64,000 nucleotides of DNA, from positions 248,001 through 312,000 of the forward strand of contig VWZL01004335.1 in NCBI GenBank assembly GCA_013396915.1, written 5' to 3'. The translations under genes and the position numbers were made by a program. Below, piece by piece: positions 1 to 10,929 of this stretch (position 1 is its first letter; each line of letters starts with the position of its first letter). The notes beneath the pieces were generated by a model. That model was given only the letters and a program-made list of their open reading frames with translations, was not told the origin of the DNA and did no database searches. Source of the stretch: Stercorarius parasiticus (Eukaryota; Chordata; Aves; Charadriiformes; Stercorariidae).

Positions 1-387
1 TTGAAAGGGGAGATGAAATCCTTCCTCCTGAGCTGCTTGGCTCGGCCAGCTCCAGCTGGGAGCTCGCAGCCTCTCTCTTCCCCGGGCAGAGCGAGATAGC
101 AATGCAGAAATCGCCGCCCGTGGCTGATTACACAAGGCAGGTGTGATGCCAAGAACATCGTCACCCGCTTCGCTTGCCAAGTACCTGGATGCAGCATGAA
201 CAATCGCATCCTGCAGATAGCTCTGTCAGCCGATGAGCACATTCCCCTCGGAGATGGGATGACTGAACATGCAAACTAATGTGCTTGTGAGCCTTTCATG
301 TGCAGAGCTGGAACAGATGTTTAAAGATCATCCTCTGGCACAGGGAAAGTGTCTAGGAGGCCCTGGATAGGAGTTTTCTTGGCACAC
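1..387. other. Unique non-coding sequence
   Basis: Moderately GC-rich unique DNA. No long open frame, repeat or RNA gene is recognisable. It may be conserved non-coding DNA, but nothing in the sequence settles that. Confidence 0.5.
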
Positions 388-410
388 TTTTTTTTTTTTT
401 TTTTTTTTTT
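388..410. repeat. Poly(T) tract, 23 bp
   Basis: An uninterrupted run of T flanked by unique sequence. No LINE or SINE body adjoins it, so it is probably a simple mononucleotide repeat and not a retroposon tail. Confidence 0.9.
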
Positions 411-921
411 CAGATAAGCTGAAGGAGGAAAGTTCCTGTTAGTGATTATTTTCTGTCTGTGAGCAAAAGGCTTACGCTGTGTGCCCCAGCTCATGTATCA
501 GGAATTGCCAACCAGATAAATGCAGCTTTTCTCTTCACTGTGGGTCCCTATCTCTCGGCAAGCTTTACGAAGACCCATAAGACATTCTTTTTGGTGACAC
601 CAGCTGGAAGCGCCTCACACTTTCCCTGACAGCGCTCCACGCAAACGTGAATCACAGGTGATGCCCACAAGAATCTCAGCCAACAATAAGGGGGATTTAT
701 GCATAAATTACACTGAGTCTTAGAAAAAGATGCTGGTGCAAGTGTATACTCCAGGGCTGGCCCCAGTTGTTAGAGGAAGACACTTTGAATTGCAATGTTA
801 TGGACCTCGTTGCATATGGCAGTCAGTCTCTTCAGTGAGACTTCTCCAACTTGGCTGCTCCCTTCTCCTCAATAACTAAGGCAGAGTTATAGCAGACTTG
901 CCTCCAGACGCCTCAATGCAA
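411..921. other. Unique non-coding sequence
   Basis: No open reading frame of note and no recognisable repeat. I see nothing specific here. Confidence 0.5.
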
Positions 922-984
922 AATCATAGAATCATAGAATCTTCATGGTTGGAAAGGACCTTTGAGATCATCGAGTCCAACCAT
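922..984 (-). mobile_element. CR1 LINE 3' terminus (group D)
   Basis: Read on the minus strand this is a CR1 3' end: a GGTTGGA core with its AAGGACCT/AGGTCCTT context, followed by two ATTCTATG octamers. Only about 60 bp survive before an A-rich tract interrupts similarity. The TTGAGATCATCGAGTCCAAC motif (plus strand) is the variant found in CR1 subfamilies with a divergent 3' UTR, unlike most other copies in the window. CR1 elements are non-LTR retrotransposons whose copies are usually truncated at the 5' end; this is a non-functional remnant. Confidence 0.85.
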
Positions 985-1045
985 ACACACAAAAAAAAAA
1001 AACAAAAACCAAAAAACCAAAAAACACACATCACCAAAAAAACCC
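985..1045. repeat. A-rich low-complexity tract
   Basis: An A-rich run broken by C (CAAAAACC-like units) directly abuts the CR1 3' UTR remnant on its 5' side. It may be expansion inside the element or an independent simple repeat. Confidence 0.8.
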
Positions 1046-2424
1046 CTACGCCCTTGTGATAACGAGACCCTTGCCAACACATACAAGTGCAAAGCTTTGC
1101 ATCGCCCTGCAATTACCCGGCTGACAGAGCCCTGGGTTTGGTTTGGGATGCAGCAATGGTGGCCATGGGCACAGGCAACTTGGCACAGAAATGACCTTTA
1201 GGACACGACTGGAGGATGCAACTCCTGTCTCAGCGCTGCATTTGGTAAGATCTGTCCTCAGAGCTCATCAGGAGACTGTGACCCTGCCCTGACGTGTGAG
1301 GGCAAAGCGTGTGAGAACCATCATTACATGATGCTGGTGGCCAGAGATGGCAAGTGCAGGTCACCCAACTACTTATTTGGCCGTCTAGAAGGTGAACTGC
1401 ACTGATGCTGGGTGAGGAGCTCACTGCAAATCTTGCCTGATCTTCTGACTCTGTTCTCCATGTGCAGAGAGGGGATGCCCACAGCTCCTTTCTTGTCCAT
1501 GTCCTTGCACGCTCCCCAGTGTGTGGGCTCTCTCCAGCTGTGGTTATATTTGATTTGCAGGTTGTTGAGACTTTAAAGTTCCTATTTGCCATTTCTACTG
1601 AATGCCTAGCAGAAGCAATCAGGACCACATCTAACCAAAGTCTGTATCCCTGCTATGAAACCCCACAGCAACAATTGAAGCCATCTTAGTGAGGGCTGCC
1701 CATCCCACCATGAAACAATGCCTGCAGGGCATCCCCACGTGTTGCAAAACCTACTGGGGCAAGTCCTGTTTAATCAACGAGGGCTTTTTTGTAGGGCAGC
1801 TAAAACGTCTTCAACTCACTCGATGGCTTTGGCTACCTTACCGTGCAGCTACCTGTCTTTAAACAAGAAGGAGCATTTATCCTCAGGGTCTAACCTAGAG
1901 CCACTGCAAAGCACTAGGACCCTTTTAACTGATTGCACAGAGCTAGGAACAGACCCCTACTGACTTCTGTAAAAATTTAGACTTTCTTTTTCATGTTGTT
2001 GTTGAGTAGAGACAGAGGAGACGCAGACATAGATAAATGGGGCACAAAAGACATTTTTCCACTATAGACTGGAACACCAAGGGGAAAAAACTCACCCACT
2101 CCCTCTTCTTAATTTATCAGTAGTGTGTTTTGAACACTAGCTTTTGGTCAAGAGATAGTGAAGTATCTCGCATATATTAAGTTGTAAGGTGAAACCTAGC
2201 ATTGAATGGCCATCAAAGTTAAAGGGAGGTTTGCCCCAGGTGTCAAAAGAAGGACAGAGACCAAAAATAGCCTTGTTACAACTACTAATGAAAACTGGAG
2301 GCTGTGGTTCTCGGCTCATTTCAGTTAAACAGTGATTTTTCTCCCACTGTTCTGGTTATTTTTTTTTAGCGATGGGGCTATAACATTTTAACTTTGCAGC
2401 CTCGTTGAACATGCAGTTTAATTC
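1046..2424. other. Unique non-coding sequence
   Basis: Only short frames occur (the longest is 132 codons on the minus strand at 1230-1628) and they have no recognisable domain or codon bias. No repeat family is recognised. Confidence 0.5.
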
Positions 2425-2495
2425 ATTAATGTTTATAAAGTGCTTTAAGATCTGCAGCTGGATAAGTGCTAAGTAGTCTTATTGCCGTAATACAG
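2425..2495 (+). repeat. Fossil L2/MIR-type 3' tail
   Basis: The stretch contains AAAGTGCTTTAAGATC, then AAGTGCTAAGTAG, then TCTTATTG. This order matches the 3' tail of old amniote SINE/L2-type elements (a GCGCTTTGAGATC motif followed by GTGCTAAGTATTATTA). The match is from memory and the copy is heavily mutated. The surrounding AT-rich DNA to about 2650 is otherwise unassigned. Confidence 0.5.
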
Positions 2496-3499
2496 ATGAA
2501 TTTGCTTATCTCTCATGTAAATCAGCTTAAAACATTACCCTGAAATTAACAGCTCTGGGGTTAACAATAGGCTCAACCACACACTAAACTGCAGCACTTA
2601 TCATATCACAACATTACCCTTATTAATTACACGCCCTGCTGTGGTTTTTGGACTGAAATCAGCTACACTTCAGATACGGGCAGCCGGACAGAGCTGGGAG
2701 GAAAGCGTTTGTAACTGCACGACACATATGTTAATCGTGAAATTAAACAGATGGCCCAGTCACTCATCAGTGAAAGTCCACCAGGGGCTGTAAGAAAGAA
2801 GGAGATTTCCTATGTAACATAACAATTTGGACATCAGAAGGTTTCAAGTTACAAGATTTTTCTTTATCCCCCACCTGAAACTTTTAAAGGGTAACGTCAG
2901 GGAATTTCATCCGGACTTCAGATACTAATCTAGTTTTATGCTGTTTTGATCTGTCTGTTGAGAGCTGGCAGCCAGCTCCGCCGACTCCACGTAAGCGTAC
3001 ACTGTGCAGCAGATGGACCGACCCTTTACAGCCGCAGAGATGTGTCTGGAGCTTGCAAATCCCCCCAGTCTCCAGAAACCCTCGCACGTGATGAGCTGGT
3101 AAAAGAGCTGGACCCAGCACTCACTGCATCACGCGGCAGCAGGACGGGTTTAGGGGCTGAGATCTGGGGACCGGGAGCAAAAATTCACTTGTTGCTCATC
3201 CGCACATCTCCACTGAAGCCACACGCGTCAGATCTAACGTTAAACCTGGTTTCAGGCTGTGTAACCACTAAGCTCACATCAAACTCACTCTGCAAGCTTT
3301 GCTTACTCTAAGCCGCATGCACAAGTAACACCTACTGCAGTGTTGCCTGGCATGAAAATGTAAAAAAAGGGGGATAATGGGCCCAATTAAAATTAAAGCC
3401 AATTTAAGCCGGAATTCTGCATCCTTCTTCACTTACAGACATGAAAGGGCTGATGATCAATATTTTCAAATGCATTTCTGGCAATGGTTAGCAGTTCTG
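2496..3499. other. Unique non-coding sequence
   Basis: AT-rich to mixed composition. A 121-codon plus-strand frame at 2946-3311 has no recognisable domain and overlaps an antisense frame, so it is not called as a gene. Confidence 0.45.
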
Positions 3500-3625
3500 A
3501 CCAAAGTCAGGGCTCTGATGCACACAGGCACGGTAGAGACGGCTTGTACACAGAATGATTTACAATCTAAGAGGACACCAAAGAAAGACTAGATGAAGGG
3601 AAGAAAGGGTTATTATCCTCAGAGC
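3500..3625 (-). repeat. Fossil MIR/L2-like element, antisense
   Basis: On the plus strand the sequence runs from GTCAGGGCTCTGATGCAC through GGCACGGTAGAGAC to TTTACAATCTAAGAGGAC. This is the reverse complement of the familiar amniote tail (ATTGTAAGCTCTT, then GGGACTGTCTC, then GTACAGCGCCTAGCAC). The order and spacing of three blocks support the call. It is strongly diverged and inactive. Confidence 0.6.
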
Positions 3626-3639
3626 ACCTACAGCCAAAC

Positions 3640-3840
3640 CTTCGGTGGTATTTAAATGCCTACTGGTGTTTTCAGAACTTGACACCTAATTCCCTTTGAA
3701 AACCTGTTCCAGATTTACAGAAGTGGTCAGCTCTCCCAATTGGAGATACATTTTCAAAAGAGCTCAGATCCTAATTAGACAACGGGCGGGTTTTCAGAAG
3801 TGCCCAGTGTGGGGCTTTGAGAGGTTTTGGAAAAATGGAA
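3640..3840. repeat. Possible ancient amniote repeat (unclassified)
   Basis: The region carries repeated blocks of the type CCCTTTGAAAACCTG and ATTTTCAAAAGAGCTCAG with CCTAATT motifs in both halves. This resembles old reptile/bird repeats with repeated TTTTCAAAA/CCTAAGT motifs. I cannot name the family, and this could be chance in AT-rich DNA. Confidence 0.3.
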
Positions 3841-5096
3841 ATAAGAATCAAAATGTGCACTGAGAGTATGAAAAACCAGGTTTACGTGGCCTCTATCAGT
3901 TGCAGCTTGAGATTATATGTTTGGACTTAATCAAAAGACTTTCTATTAAGAAATTATTCATTTTAACTTCAATTAAGCAAGTATCTAACATCTTCCTCTC
4001 TGCAACACAGAAAACCATGTGTTTTTTTTCTTCCCATCACATAGAGTTTCCTGCACAGAACAATTTGGGGAAAGAGAGAATTTTTCTGTGTCTGTTTAAT
4101 ATTTACAGAAAGGGGATTTTTATTTTATTGTATTTTATTCACAGGTTATCTTATTTTTTTTCAGTTTCCTTCTGAATCCTGAACCTTTGTGTTTATGTAT
4201 GTCCCTTTCAAAAGTGACTGGGATTTAATAGAAGATTTAGAGTTCCTATTTCAAAAATATCAATGAGTATAAAAAAAATGACTATTTTACTTCTATTTTC
4301 CATGACCTATAAAATGATTTCACAATGGAAAAAGGAGGGAAATGCAGAAAAAGACATCTGTGTGAACCTTTTTCACACACTCACTAAACGCACAATATTG
4401 TTTTGAATTTTTGCCATTTTTCTTTCAAGTAGAATAAAAAATTCTGTGTCTACTATTGCAGCATAACCTTGCTATTCTTTTGCCAAGAAAAGACCGTGTA
4501 GTGGATTTTCCCAGTAATAATATCAGGTCAAAAACTATCATTGCCGGACCAACGTCTTGTACTGGGCTCCTTGGGTCCTATGTAGGTGCCGCAGTAATTG
4601 GCCCAAGGTTTCAGATTGGGATCCCATGGACCATGAAATCCCAGGGAAGAACACCTTACCTTTCTCAAAGGTTGACATCTGCAAAGCCTCGAGCTTTGCT
4701 GGCCACTGTTATAAGCTCTGCTAGATAGAGCAGGGTAGAGCTGACAACCTCATCAGTGAAATTAGGGGGTAGTGTGTCCATCACCAGCCATGTCTAACCA
4801 GCCTCCTGGCAAGAGAAAGGCATTGGGACCACATCAGTGCTCAGCATCTGGCACTGGGAATGCTCAGGGTGGTGGTACCCCATGCAGTGCAATGAAGGAC
4901 GAGCTGAAGCTTAGTGAACTGGTTATGTATGGTGCACTTTATACTTGGGCCCAGGTACCTGGGAAACATCCCGAAAGCTACGTAGAGGTCCCTCTATGAC
5001 TGGGACAAAGCTGTGTCTGCCTCCTAATATCTGAGTAGCAGGAGTCTGAAACCCCCCTGCCTGCTCTTTTGATTAGCTGAGTATATGAAGATGGAC
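3841..5096. other. Unique non-coding sequence
   Basis: T-rich DNA to about 4450, then mixed composition. Open frames of up to 91 codons have no recognisable content. The section 4456-5000 is more GC-rich but matches nothing I know. Confidence 0.45.
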
Positions 5097-5650
5097 TGGT
5101 CATCCTCCCCCTCTACTCTGCCCTGGTGGGGCCACATCTGGAGTACTGTGTCCAATTCTGGGCTCCCTGGTTCAAGAAGGACAGGGAACTGCTGGAGAGG
5201 GGGCAGCAAAGGGCTACCAAGATGATTAGGGGACTGGAACATCTCTCTTATGAAGAAAAGCTGAGGGACTTGGGTCTTTTTAGTCTGGAAAAAAGAAGAC
5301 TGAGGGGGGATCTTATCAATGCTTATAAATACTTAAAGGGTGGGTGTCAGGAGGATGGGGCCAGGCTCTTTTCAGTGGTGCCCAGTGACCGGACAAGGGG
5401 TAATGGGCACAAACTTGAACACAGGAAGTTCCATCTCAACATGAGGAGGAACTTCTTTCCTTTGAGGGTGGCAGAGCCCTGGCACAGGCTGCCCAGAGAG
5501 GTGGTGGAGTCTCCGTCTCTGGAGACATTCAAAACCCGCCCAGACACCTTCCTGTGCCACCTGCTCTGGGTGACCCTGCTCTGGCAGGGGGGCTGGACTA
5601 GATGATCTCCAGAGGTCCCTTCCAACCCCTACCATTCTGTGATTCTGTGA
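5097..5650 (+). mobile_element. CR1 LINE, 5'-truncated (group A), ORF2 3' end open
   Basis: This copy holds the last part of CR1 ORF2, the 3' UTR and the octamer tail. The plus frame 5126-5605 is open for 159 codons and shows the conserved CR1 C-terminal signatures [30 protein letters not shown] and [17 protein letters not shown]. It lies downstream of the endonuclease and reverse transcriptase domains, which are missing. The 3' UTR ends with ATTCTGTG repeats at 5634-5650. The 5' junction is near GGTCATCCTCC at 5098. An open frame over about 480 bp suggests a comparatively young insertion. It cannot move on its own. Confidence 0.95.
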
Positions 5651-6269
5651 CTGCACTTACCTTTCACACCGTTTTTGGCAGGAAGGTAGGTCAGGGATCA
5701 TTCGTCAAGTGCAGAGTCATATCAGTGTCTGGGTCCAGCTTAACCCATCAAGAGAATGAGGTATCTCTGCTGTCTTGCCAAGACAGTGGGGCACAAGGCA
5801 GGATCACAGGAGCATCATCATAGAAAGCCCAACTCCAATTACCCAGGAGAAAAGTCAACCAATACATCAAGCATTGTCACCTTGTGGGAATGCACAGCCA
5901 TGACCAGTGCAGGTACCCTCCAAACACACAGCTGGCACTGCCCCATAGCCAGAGTGTCCAGTGCTTGTGGGCAAGATTTGCTCTGAGGGCCCTAGTGCTT
6001 TTGGCAGTAATATGCTACAGGCAGGGAGCAGAAAGACCTTCCTAATGCACAAACAGAAATCAGACGCTCAACCCCAATTTTTCACTAAGAGGATATGAAC
6101 CATACGAAATCTCTGTTCTTCAGTTATACCAACACCTGCCTTCCAGCAGAGGGAATAACAACAGGGTATGCATTGAACGAATAACACTCCTATTCTTGTT
6201 AAACACTTTATTTTATTTTCTTCTTCTCCTTTCCCTCTTTTTCTCCAATTTTTAGCTTGTAACACCAAA
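5651..6269. other. Unique non-coding sequence
   Basis: No gene is recognised. A pyrimidine-rich stretch lies at about 6205-6255 just before an old CR1 3' end. Confidence 0.45.
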
Positions 6270-6376
6270 AGGTGTTGGAACAGGGGCTCCCTGATGTAGT
6301 CACATTGCAGAGGGTCAGATAAGATGATCTCACAAGGTCCCCTCAACTCCTTTATCCTCCAGTTTTGTGATATGAT
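6270..6376 (+). mobile_element. Old CR1 LINE 3' end, decayed
   Basis: The blocks GGTGTTGGAACAGG, AGATAAGATGATCTCACA, GGTCCCCTCAACTCC and TTTTGTGATATG follow the order of a CR1 3' end (a GGAACAGG region, GATGATCTC, AGGTCCCTTCCAAC, then an octamer). The tail is eroded and the similarity is much lower than in the nearby copies, so this is an older insertion. The coordinates are approximate. Confidence 0.55.
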
Positions 6377-6999
6377 TTAATTTCCTGGGGATTAGTGACC
6401 AGGTGGGGTTAATGGTGCTCAGCTGCAAAGTAAGCCATCAGCTCCTCCCAGATGGTCAGTGTTTATCCCCACATGTCAGTCATGACAGCTGCCCTCTGGC
6501 TCTAAGAGCCCTGAAAAAGCCATCATGTTTTTCCATAGCCATATAGGCAAACATCCTCCCCCAAAAAAGGGCTAGAAATAAAACCCAGAAGTAATTGCCC
6601 ATGTCTGGGGGACAAGCACTCCTGCATAGGGTACCTTTAAGTTTTGCCCTGCTAAGTAAGCTGTTAATCAAAAGCTGAAGCGCTCTAGTTATGAGCACCT
6701 TGCAAATAATTTCTTGTTGATTAGAGAGGTCTTCAAGCACTGCACTGCTTATTCCTGGGACATGCTGAGGACCAGAGGTCAGCACAGAGAACTCTACACG
6801 GCTTCTCCACAATCCGCTGAAGGCAGGGCTTGGCTTCCTCTGCCTGCATGACACCTGCCATGAACCGTCCCATCAGCAGAGCCTGGTGCCAGGACACTGG
6901 CAAAGTTTTGAAATGCCTAGGCCTGCAGCTTGGTCACTGGATGGGGATGCAGGGGTTGTTCTGGCAGAACTGAGAAAGTTCAAAACTGAGAGTTTCGGG
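6377..6999. other. Unique non-coding sequence
   Basis: A 124-codon minus-strand frame at 6480-6854 shows no domain, and no repeat is recognised. Confidence 0.45.
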
Positions 7000-7402
7000 C
7001 TGAGAGAGTTGGGGTTGTTCAGCCTGTAGAAGAGAAGGCTCTGGGGAGACCTTGTAGCGGCCTTCCAGTACCTGAAGGGGGCCTACAAGAAAACTGGGAG
7101 GGGCTGTTTGCAAGAGCATGTAGCGATAGGATGAGGAGCAATGGTTTTAAACTAGAGCAGGGTGGGTTTAGATTAGACATTAGGAAGAAGTTCTTTACAC
7201 TGAGGGTGGTGAGACACTGGAACAGGTTGCCCAGAGAGGTGGTGGAGGCCCCATCCCTGGAGACATTCAAGGCCAGGCTGGATGAGGCTCTGAGCAACGT
7301 GATCTAGTTGAAGATGTCCCTGCTTGCTGCAGGGGGGTTGGACTAGATGACCTTTAGAGGTCCCTTCCAACCTAACACATTCTATGATTCTATGATTCCA
7401 TG
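7000..7402 (+). mobile_element. CR1 LINE, 5'-truncated (group B)
   Basis: Starting near CTGAGAGAGTTGGGG, the copy carries the end of ORF2 (decoded RELGLF-type, KVLYT-like and [19 protein letters not shown] segments, with frameshifts). The 3' UTR reads GAAGATGTCCCTGC, then CTAGATGACCTTTAGAGG, then the tail TTCTATGATTCTATGATTCC. Antisense open frames across it (for example 7173-7583, minus) are by-products of the CR1 sequence and not genes. Confidence 0.95.
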
Positions 7403-7497
7403 AACTGGGATGCTGGGGTGGGGTACACGGACAAAATGCCCAGGAAGCAGTGAGGATCCCATGACAGAGGGGAAAACAATGCACCCCAGCAGTCCTC

Positions 7498-7833
7498 ATT
7501 AGTCCAACCTGGAGAAAAACTTCACTAGATCCAGCATCAGCCTGACCTGGAGCAAAGCAAGAGGGACTGTTGCGATAGGACAAGAGGCAATGGCTTTAAA
7601 CAGATTTAGACTAAATATAAGGAAGAAATTTCTTACAGTGGTGGTGGTGAACCACTGGCCCAGGATGCCCAGAGAGGTGGTGGATGCACCATCCCTGGAA
7701 ACATTCAAAGTCAGGTTGGACGGGGCTCTGAGTGACCTGACCTAGTTGAAGATGTCCCTGCTCATTGCAGGGAGTTTGAACTAGATGACATTTAAAGGTC
7801 CCTTCCAACCCAAAGTATTCCAGATTTACTGTG
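7498..7833 (+). mobile_element. CR1 LINE, 5'-truncated and internally deleted (group B)
   Basis: A second group B copy lies 95 bp downstream of the previous one in the same orientation. Compared with its neighbour it has lost most of the 5' portion and a short block after TTTAAAC at about 7600. The octamer tail has decayed to ATTCCAGATTTACTGTG. The 3' UTR motif GAAGATGTCCCTGC is retained, so it belongs to the same group but has diverged more. Confidence 0.9.
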
Positions 7834-8574
7834 CCCATCCCCATTATTCTTCAGGGTCCAGGGTACTCCCCATACCCGTGGCAGTTGTATGCTTATGTTG
7901 TCCATGCCCAACTCCAGCCCTCCAAAGTGCACCCACCAGTGCTGAATGATTTTTCCAACATCCCACCCACCTCCTGCTCTGGGAGCTGCTCCCAGCAGGA
8001 GAGAGGAGCTGAGCTGAGAAGGAGTAACAGCAGGGCAGGGAAACCAAAGCAAACCCCTTGCCAGCCCCCAGCTAGCCACAGGCACAATTTCTGATCTTCA
8101 TGTAATCATCAACCATCTGTCCTGGGAATACCGACTCAGAAAAACTGCCCAGAGGACCTGTTGTGCAAACAGTGGAGAAGGGGGGAATTTCTTTCCCTTA
8201 GTGGGCAAATTACGTACTTAATAAGAAAGATTATTTATCTAAAGGGCTTTAGCCAGTTCAGACCTTGAGGTCTGGAGCATCTGGGCCGTGGAGCCCCATC
8301 TCCCTGCGTCCAGGCAGGGGGCACGGGCAGAGGCACCCCCCCACCAGCTACCATGGCTCCTGCAAGGCAGGACAGCTGCGAATAAATGTGCAACTCATAA
8401 AGCTGAAAGGGCTCTGCAAGCTATTAGGTAATTAAGCAAAGTGAGGGCTTGGAGCGCCCGGCTGCTGCTTCCAGCCCATGGCTGTGCTCTCTTTAGAGTC
8501 TGATTGGATAAAGGATTTTTATTAACTTCATATTTTTGCTTCTAATTTTCCTCTCTTTGCCTTTCATATTGCAG
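7834..8574. other. Unique non-coding sequence with a splice-acceptor-like end
   Basis: Mixed GC composition. A pyrimidine-rich stretch at 8535-8570 ends in ATATTGCAG at 8574, which is a good match to a vertebrate 3' splice site. Short open frames here have no recognised content. Confidence 0.45.
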
Positions 8575-8892
8575 GCCCTGAGCTCCTCTGGTCTTGTGGT
8601 GATGTTTATTGGCACTGGCAGGTTGCAACACCCCTGCAGGCTTCCCACAGACAAACCCCAGAGCGCAGACCACGAACCAAAGCAACCTCATACGCTGCCT
8701 TTGCTGTGAAATTGCTCAGGCACTTCCCTCCTGGTTTTCCTTTTGCCCTCCCCACCTTCCCAGCTGGAGCCTCCTCCCTCCCGCTGCGCCTCTCCTTTTC
8801 CAGCAGAAGAGGCAGCAGGCCCAGAAAAGCAGCTGGTTTGCAGGGCATCGCCAAATTCCTCTTTTCGCTGCTCCTGGAGGCTGTGGTTCGAG
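8575..8892 (+). other. Candidate exon-like open segment (unsupported as gene)
   Basis: The segment starts after a strong acceptor-like site (pyrimidine tract plus GCAG, ending at 8574) and stops at a donor-like CGAG/GTAGGA at 8892/8893. The frame beginning at 8577 has no stop across the whole segment and stays open to 9107. The segment is 318 bp long, a multiple of three. The predicted peptide is rich in Pro, Arg, Ser and Leu, without a recognisable domain, signal peptide or transmembrane helix. GC-rich DNA readily gives long chance frames, and the opposite strand is also open at 8688-9248. I therefore hold this as a hypothesis only. Confidence 0.2.
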
Positions 8893-9299
8893 GTAGGAAA
8901 CAAGCCCCAGCGGGCTGCAGCAGCCGCCACTTCTGCATAGCGCAGGGACAGACTCCAGACGAGGGGAGAGATGGAGGGAGGGTGGCTTTGAAGCTGCAGC
9001 AAAAGGCTTGGGCGTCTGTTTTTGCTTCCCCCATAGACCCGCTTCATCTTCAAGGACATGTAAGTCAACCCCGTCCAACCTGGACAGCCTGGGAACTTGC
9101 ACTTTGACCCCTTAAATACACTCCTATTATCTTCAACATGGGTAAATAAGAGCTTAAAAATGCAGGGGTATATTTTCGGTGCCTTAGTGCTGGTGTTTGG
9201 GCACCTACTGTCTGCTCCAGAGAGCTCCCCAACCTTTCTTTGTGGCACGGCGGAGTCCCGAGCACCTCTCTGGAAGCTTTCCAGGAGTTGTGCCCTGAG
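8893..9299. other. GC-richer unique sequence
   Basis: This continues the GC-rich patch of 8.6-9.1 kb. Overlapping frames on both strands show no recognisable protein. Confidence 0.4.
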
Positions 9300-9420
9300 A
9301 TTTATTTAACCTCCCACAATTGCTTGTTGTGCCCCATTGAACAATGGACTCCAGTTTGCGAGCAGGCCGGATTGGCCAAATTGGCTTAATCTTGACGATG
9401 CTCACAGGCACATCTGTTAA
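9300..9420. promoter_or_regulatory. Candidate regulatory element with SOX and NFI/CCAAT motifs
   Basis: CCATTGAACAATGG at 9334-9347 is an inverted pair of CATTG/CAATG cores. Its right half, AACAATGG, is an ideal SOX-type site. Thirty bases on, ATTGGCCAAATTGGC at 9371-9385 carries NFI half-sites (TTGGC) and an inverted CCAAT. Motif density suggests a cis-regulatory element, but motif matches alone are weak evidence. Confidence 0.25.
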
Positions 9421-10929
9421 CAGCTGGCTGCGAGCCCAGCCTCCCTTTTTTTTTTAATATCACTTTGGGATTTTACTGGTAGTGTCTCTGGACCATAGGA
9501 GGCAAAGAAAGAAGCGGCAAACCCCCAGAGTGCCACCAGTGAATCCAAATTAAAGGCGAACGGGAAAGCGCCCTTTTGACTAGCAGCGGTGCCCGGTTTT
9601 GGTGGCCCTCCAGCTGCTTGTTATAATAGCAGGGGAGTGGCTGGGTCACTTGATGATTTATTTCAGCCCCTTGTCCTGGTTGGAAGGAAGCATAAAAGAT
9701 GCTTTGTTTCCACGAACAGGAGATGGGGAGCACTCCAGCCTCCAAACCTCACGCTTGCCAACAGAGCCTGATACACTCCCCCCATGTGGGATCCATTTGA
9801 GTCTGAAAACTTGACAAGGAATGTCATAGCAACACCAGGATGTTCCCCCATCCAGCACAGCAGCGGCAGCTTATTTGTTCAGCGCTCAGCTGCTGCACAC
9901 AATCAATGCAACATGTAGCATGCAACGGGCTTTAAAGACATATGGGTAATCTCTGGCTGTGTCGAAAAGATGCTCTGTCCACAGGGAGTGCTTTTTGAGC
10001 CGCGCTTAGCATTGTTTAAGCTTCTAGGCATCTTGCCTGGCTCTTACAAGGCCTCATCCCTCCCAAGCACTTGTAAAACTTTTGAGCCGTGCCATTTCCA
10101 CCCTTTTGGGGCTGCTGCCGTATGCAACGCAGATGCCCCAACCCAGTCTCAGCAGCCTGTTTAGTTTCCTACCTTCTTAACAAACTGGATTTAGGACCCA
10201 AAAGGTGACGCTGGATCTGGACTGACCCAACTATGATTATCTGCTGATTATTCTGATGATTTTTTTTTTTTTAAAGAAGTCCCTGCTTTTTATGGCTGCA
10301 AATAAAAGCTGAGGAGCACAGAGAGACATAACCGATGCCTTTGTGAGTTTGTGAGCAGCCTGGAGTAGTCGTTCAGAGGAGCAGTGGCCGCTGCCTTCAC
10401 CGAAATCTGCTGCTGCCCCAAAGGGAAAGAGACAGGTTCATCTTTGGGAGAGGGCTTATATAGGGCCCCTTTTCAGATGTGCAGGGGCAATGGCACTTCT
10501 CAGAGCAGTCATGTGGTGGGTAAGCCCACGTAGTTATCATAAACTTCGTTAAAAGGAGTTTATCCATATGTAGGGCATCTGCCAGGAGAAATCCAAAGTG
10601 TTCAGGGGTCTGTTAGAGGACCTGCACAGGTAGCAGTGTCTTTTATTTTAAATAAATGAGTCTAAACATTGAAATACTTTTAATTTCACCAGTTTTCATG
10701 GAAATGGCAGAGATCCGTGTATCAGGATACAACTAATTGGAGTTCTGCTTCCAGCGTCACTGCTACGGTCTGAAAAGACACAGGGTGTGGTGTGAGATGA
10801 CTCTGAAATCTGAGATTACCCCAAGTAAGTAACACATCATTATTTAAAAACATTTCTACGCAGTCCTTTGCGATCTCTGAACAATGACACTGTTCTCTCT
10901 GATCTGCAAATTACTTCCATGGGGGCACT
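9421..10929. other. Unique non-coding sequence
   Basis: It contains a poly(T) at 10260-10272 and short open frames only. No repeat family is recognised. Confidence 0.45.

Noticed and set aside
388..410. Poly(T) as the tail of a minus-strand retroposon or pseudogene
   Set aside because: No retroposon or gene-like sequence adjoins it and no flanking target duplication is visible. The same applies to 16165-16183 and 60325-60349.
5347..5656. Minus-strand frames across the 5.1-kb CR1
   Set aside because: Antisense shadows of the CR1 coding sequence.
7173..7844. Several minus-strand frames with [17 protein letters not shown] text
   Set aside because: The same text appears antisense to every group B/C CR1 (36878, 43575, 18805); it is the reverse strand of CR1 ORF2 and not a gene family.
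8688..9248. 186-codon minus-strand open frame
   Set aside because: It overlaps open plus-strand frames in GC-rich DNA and the peptide is Ser/Gly/Pro-rich without a domain; no splice or start context favours it.
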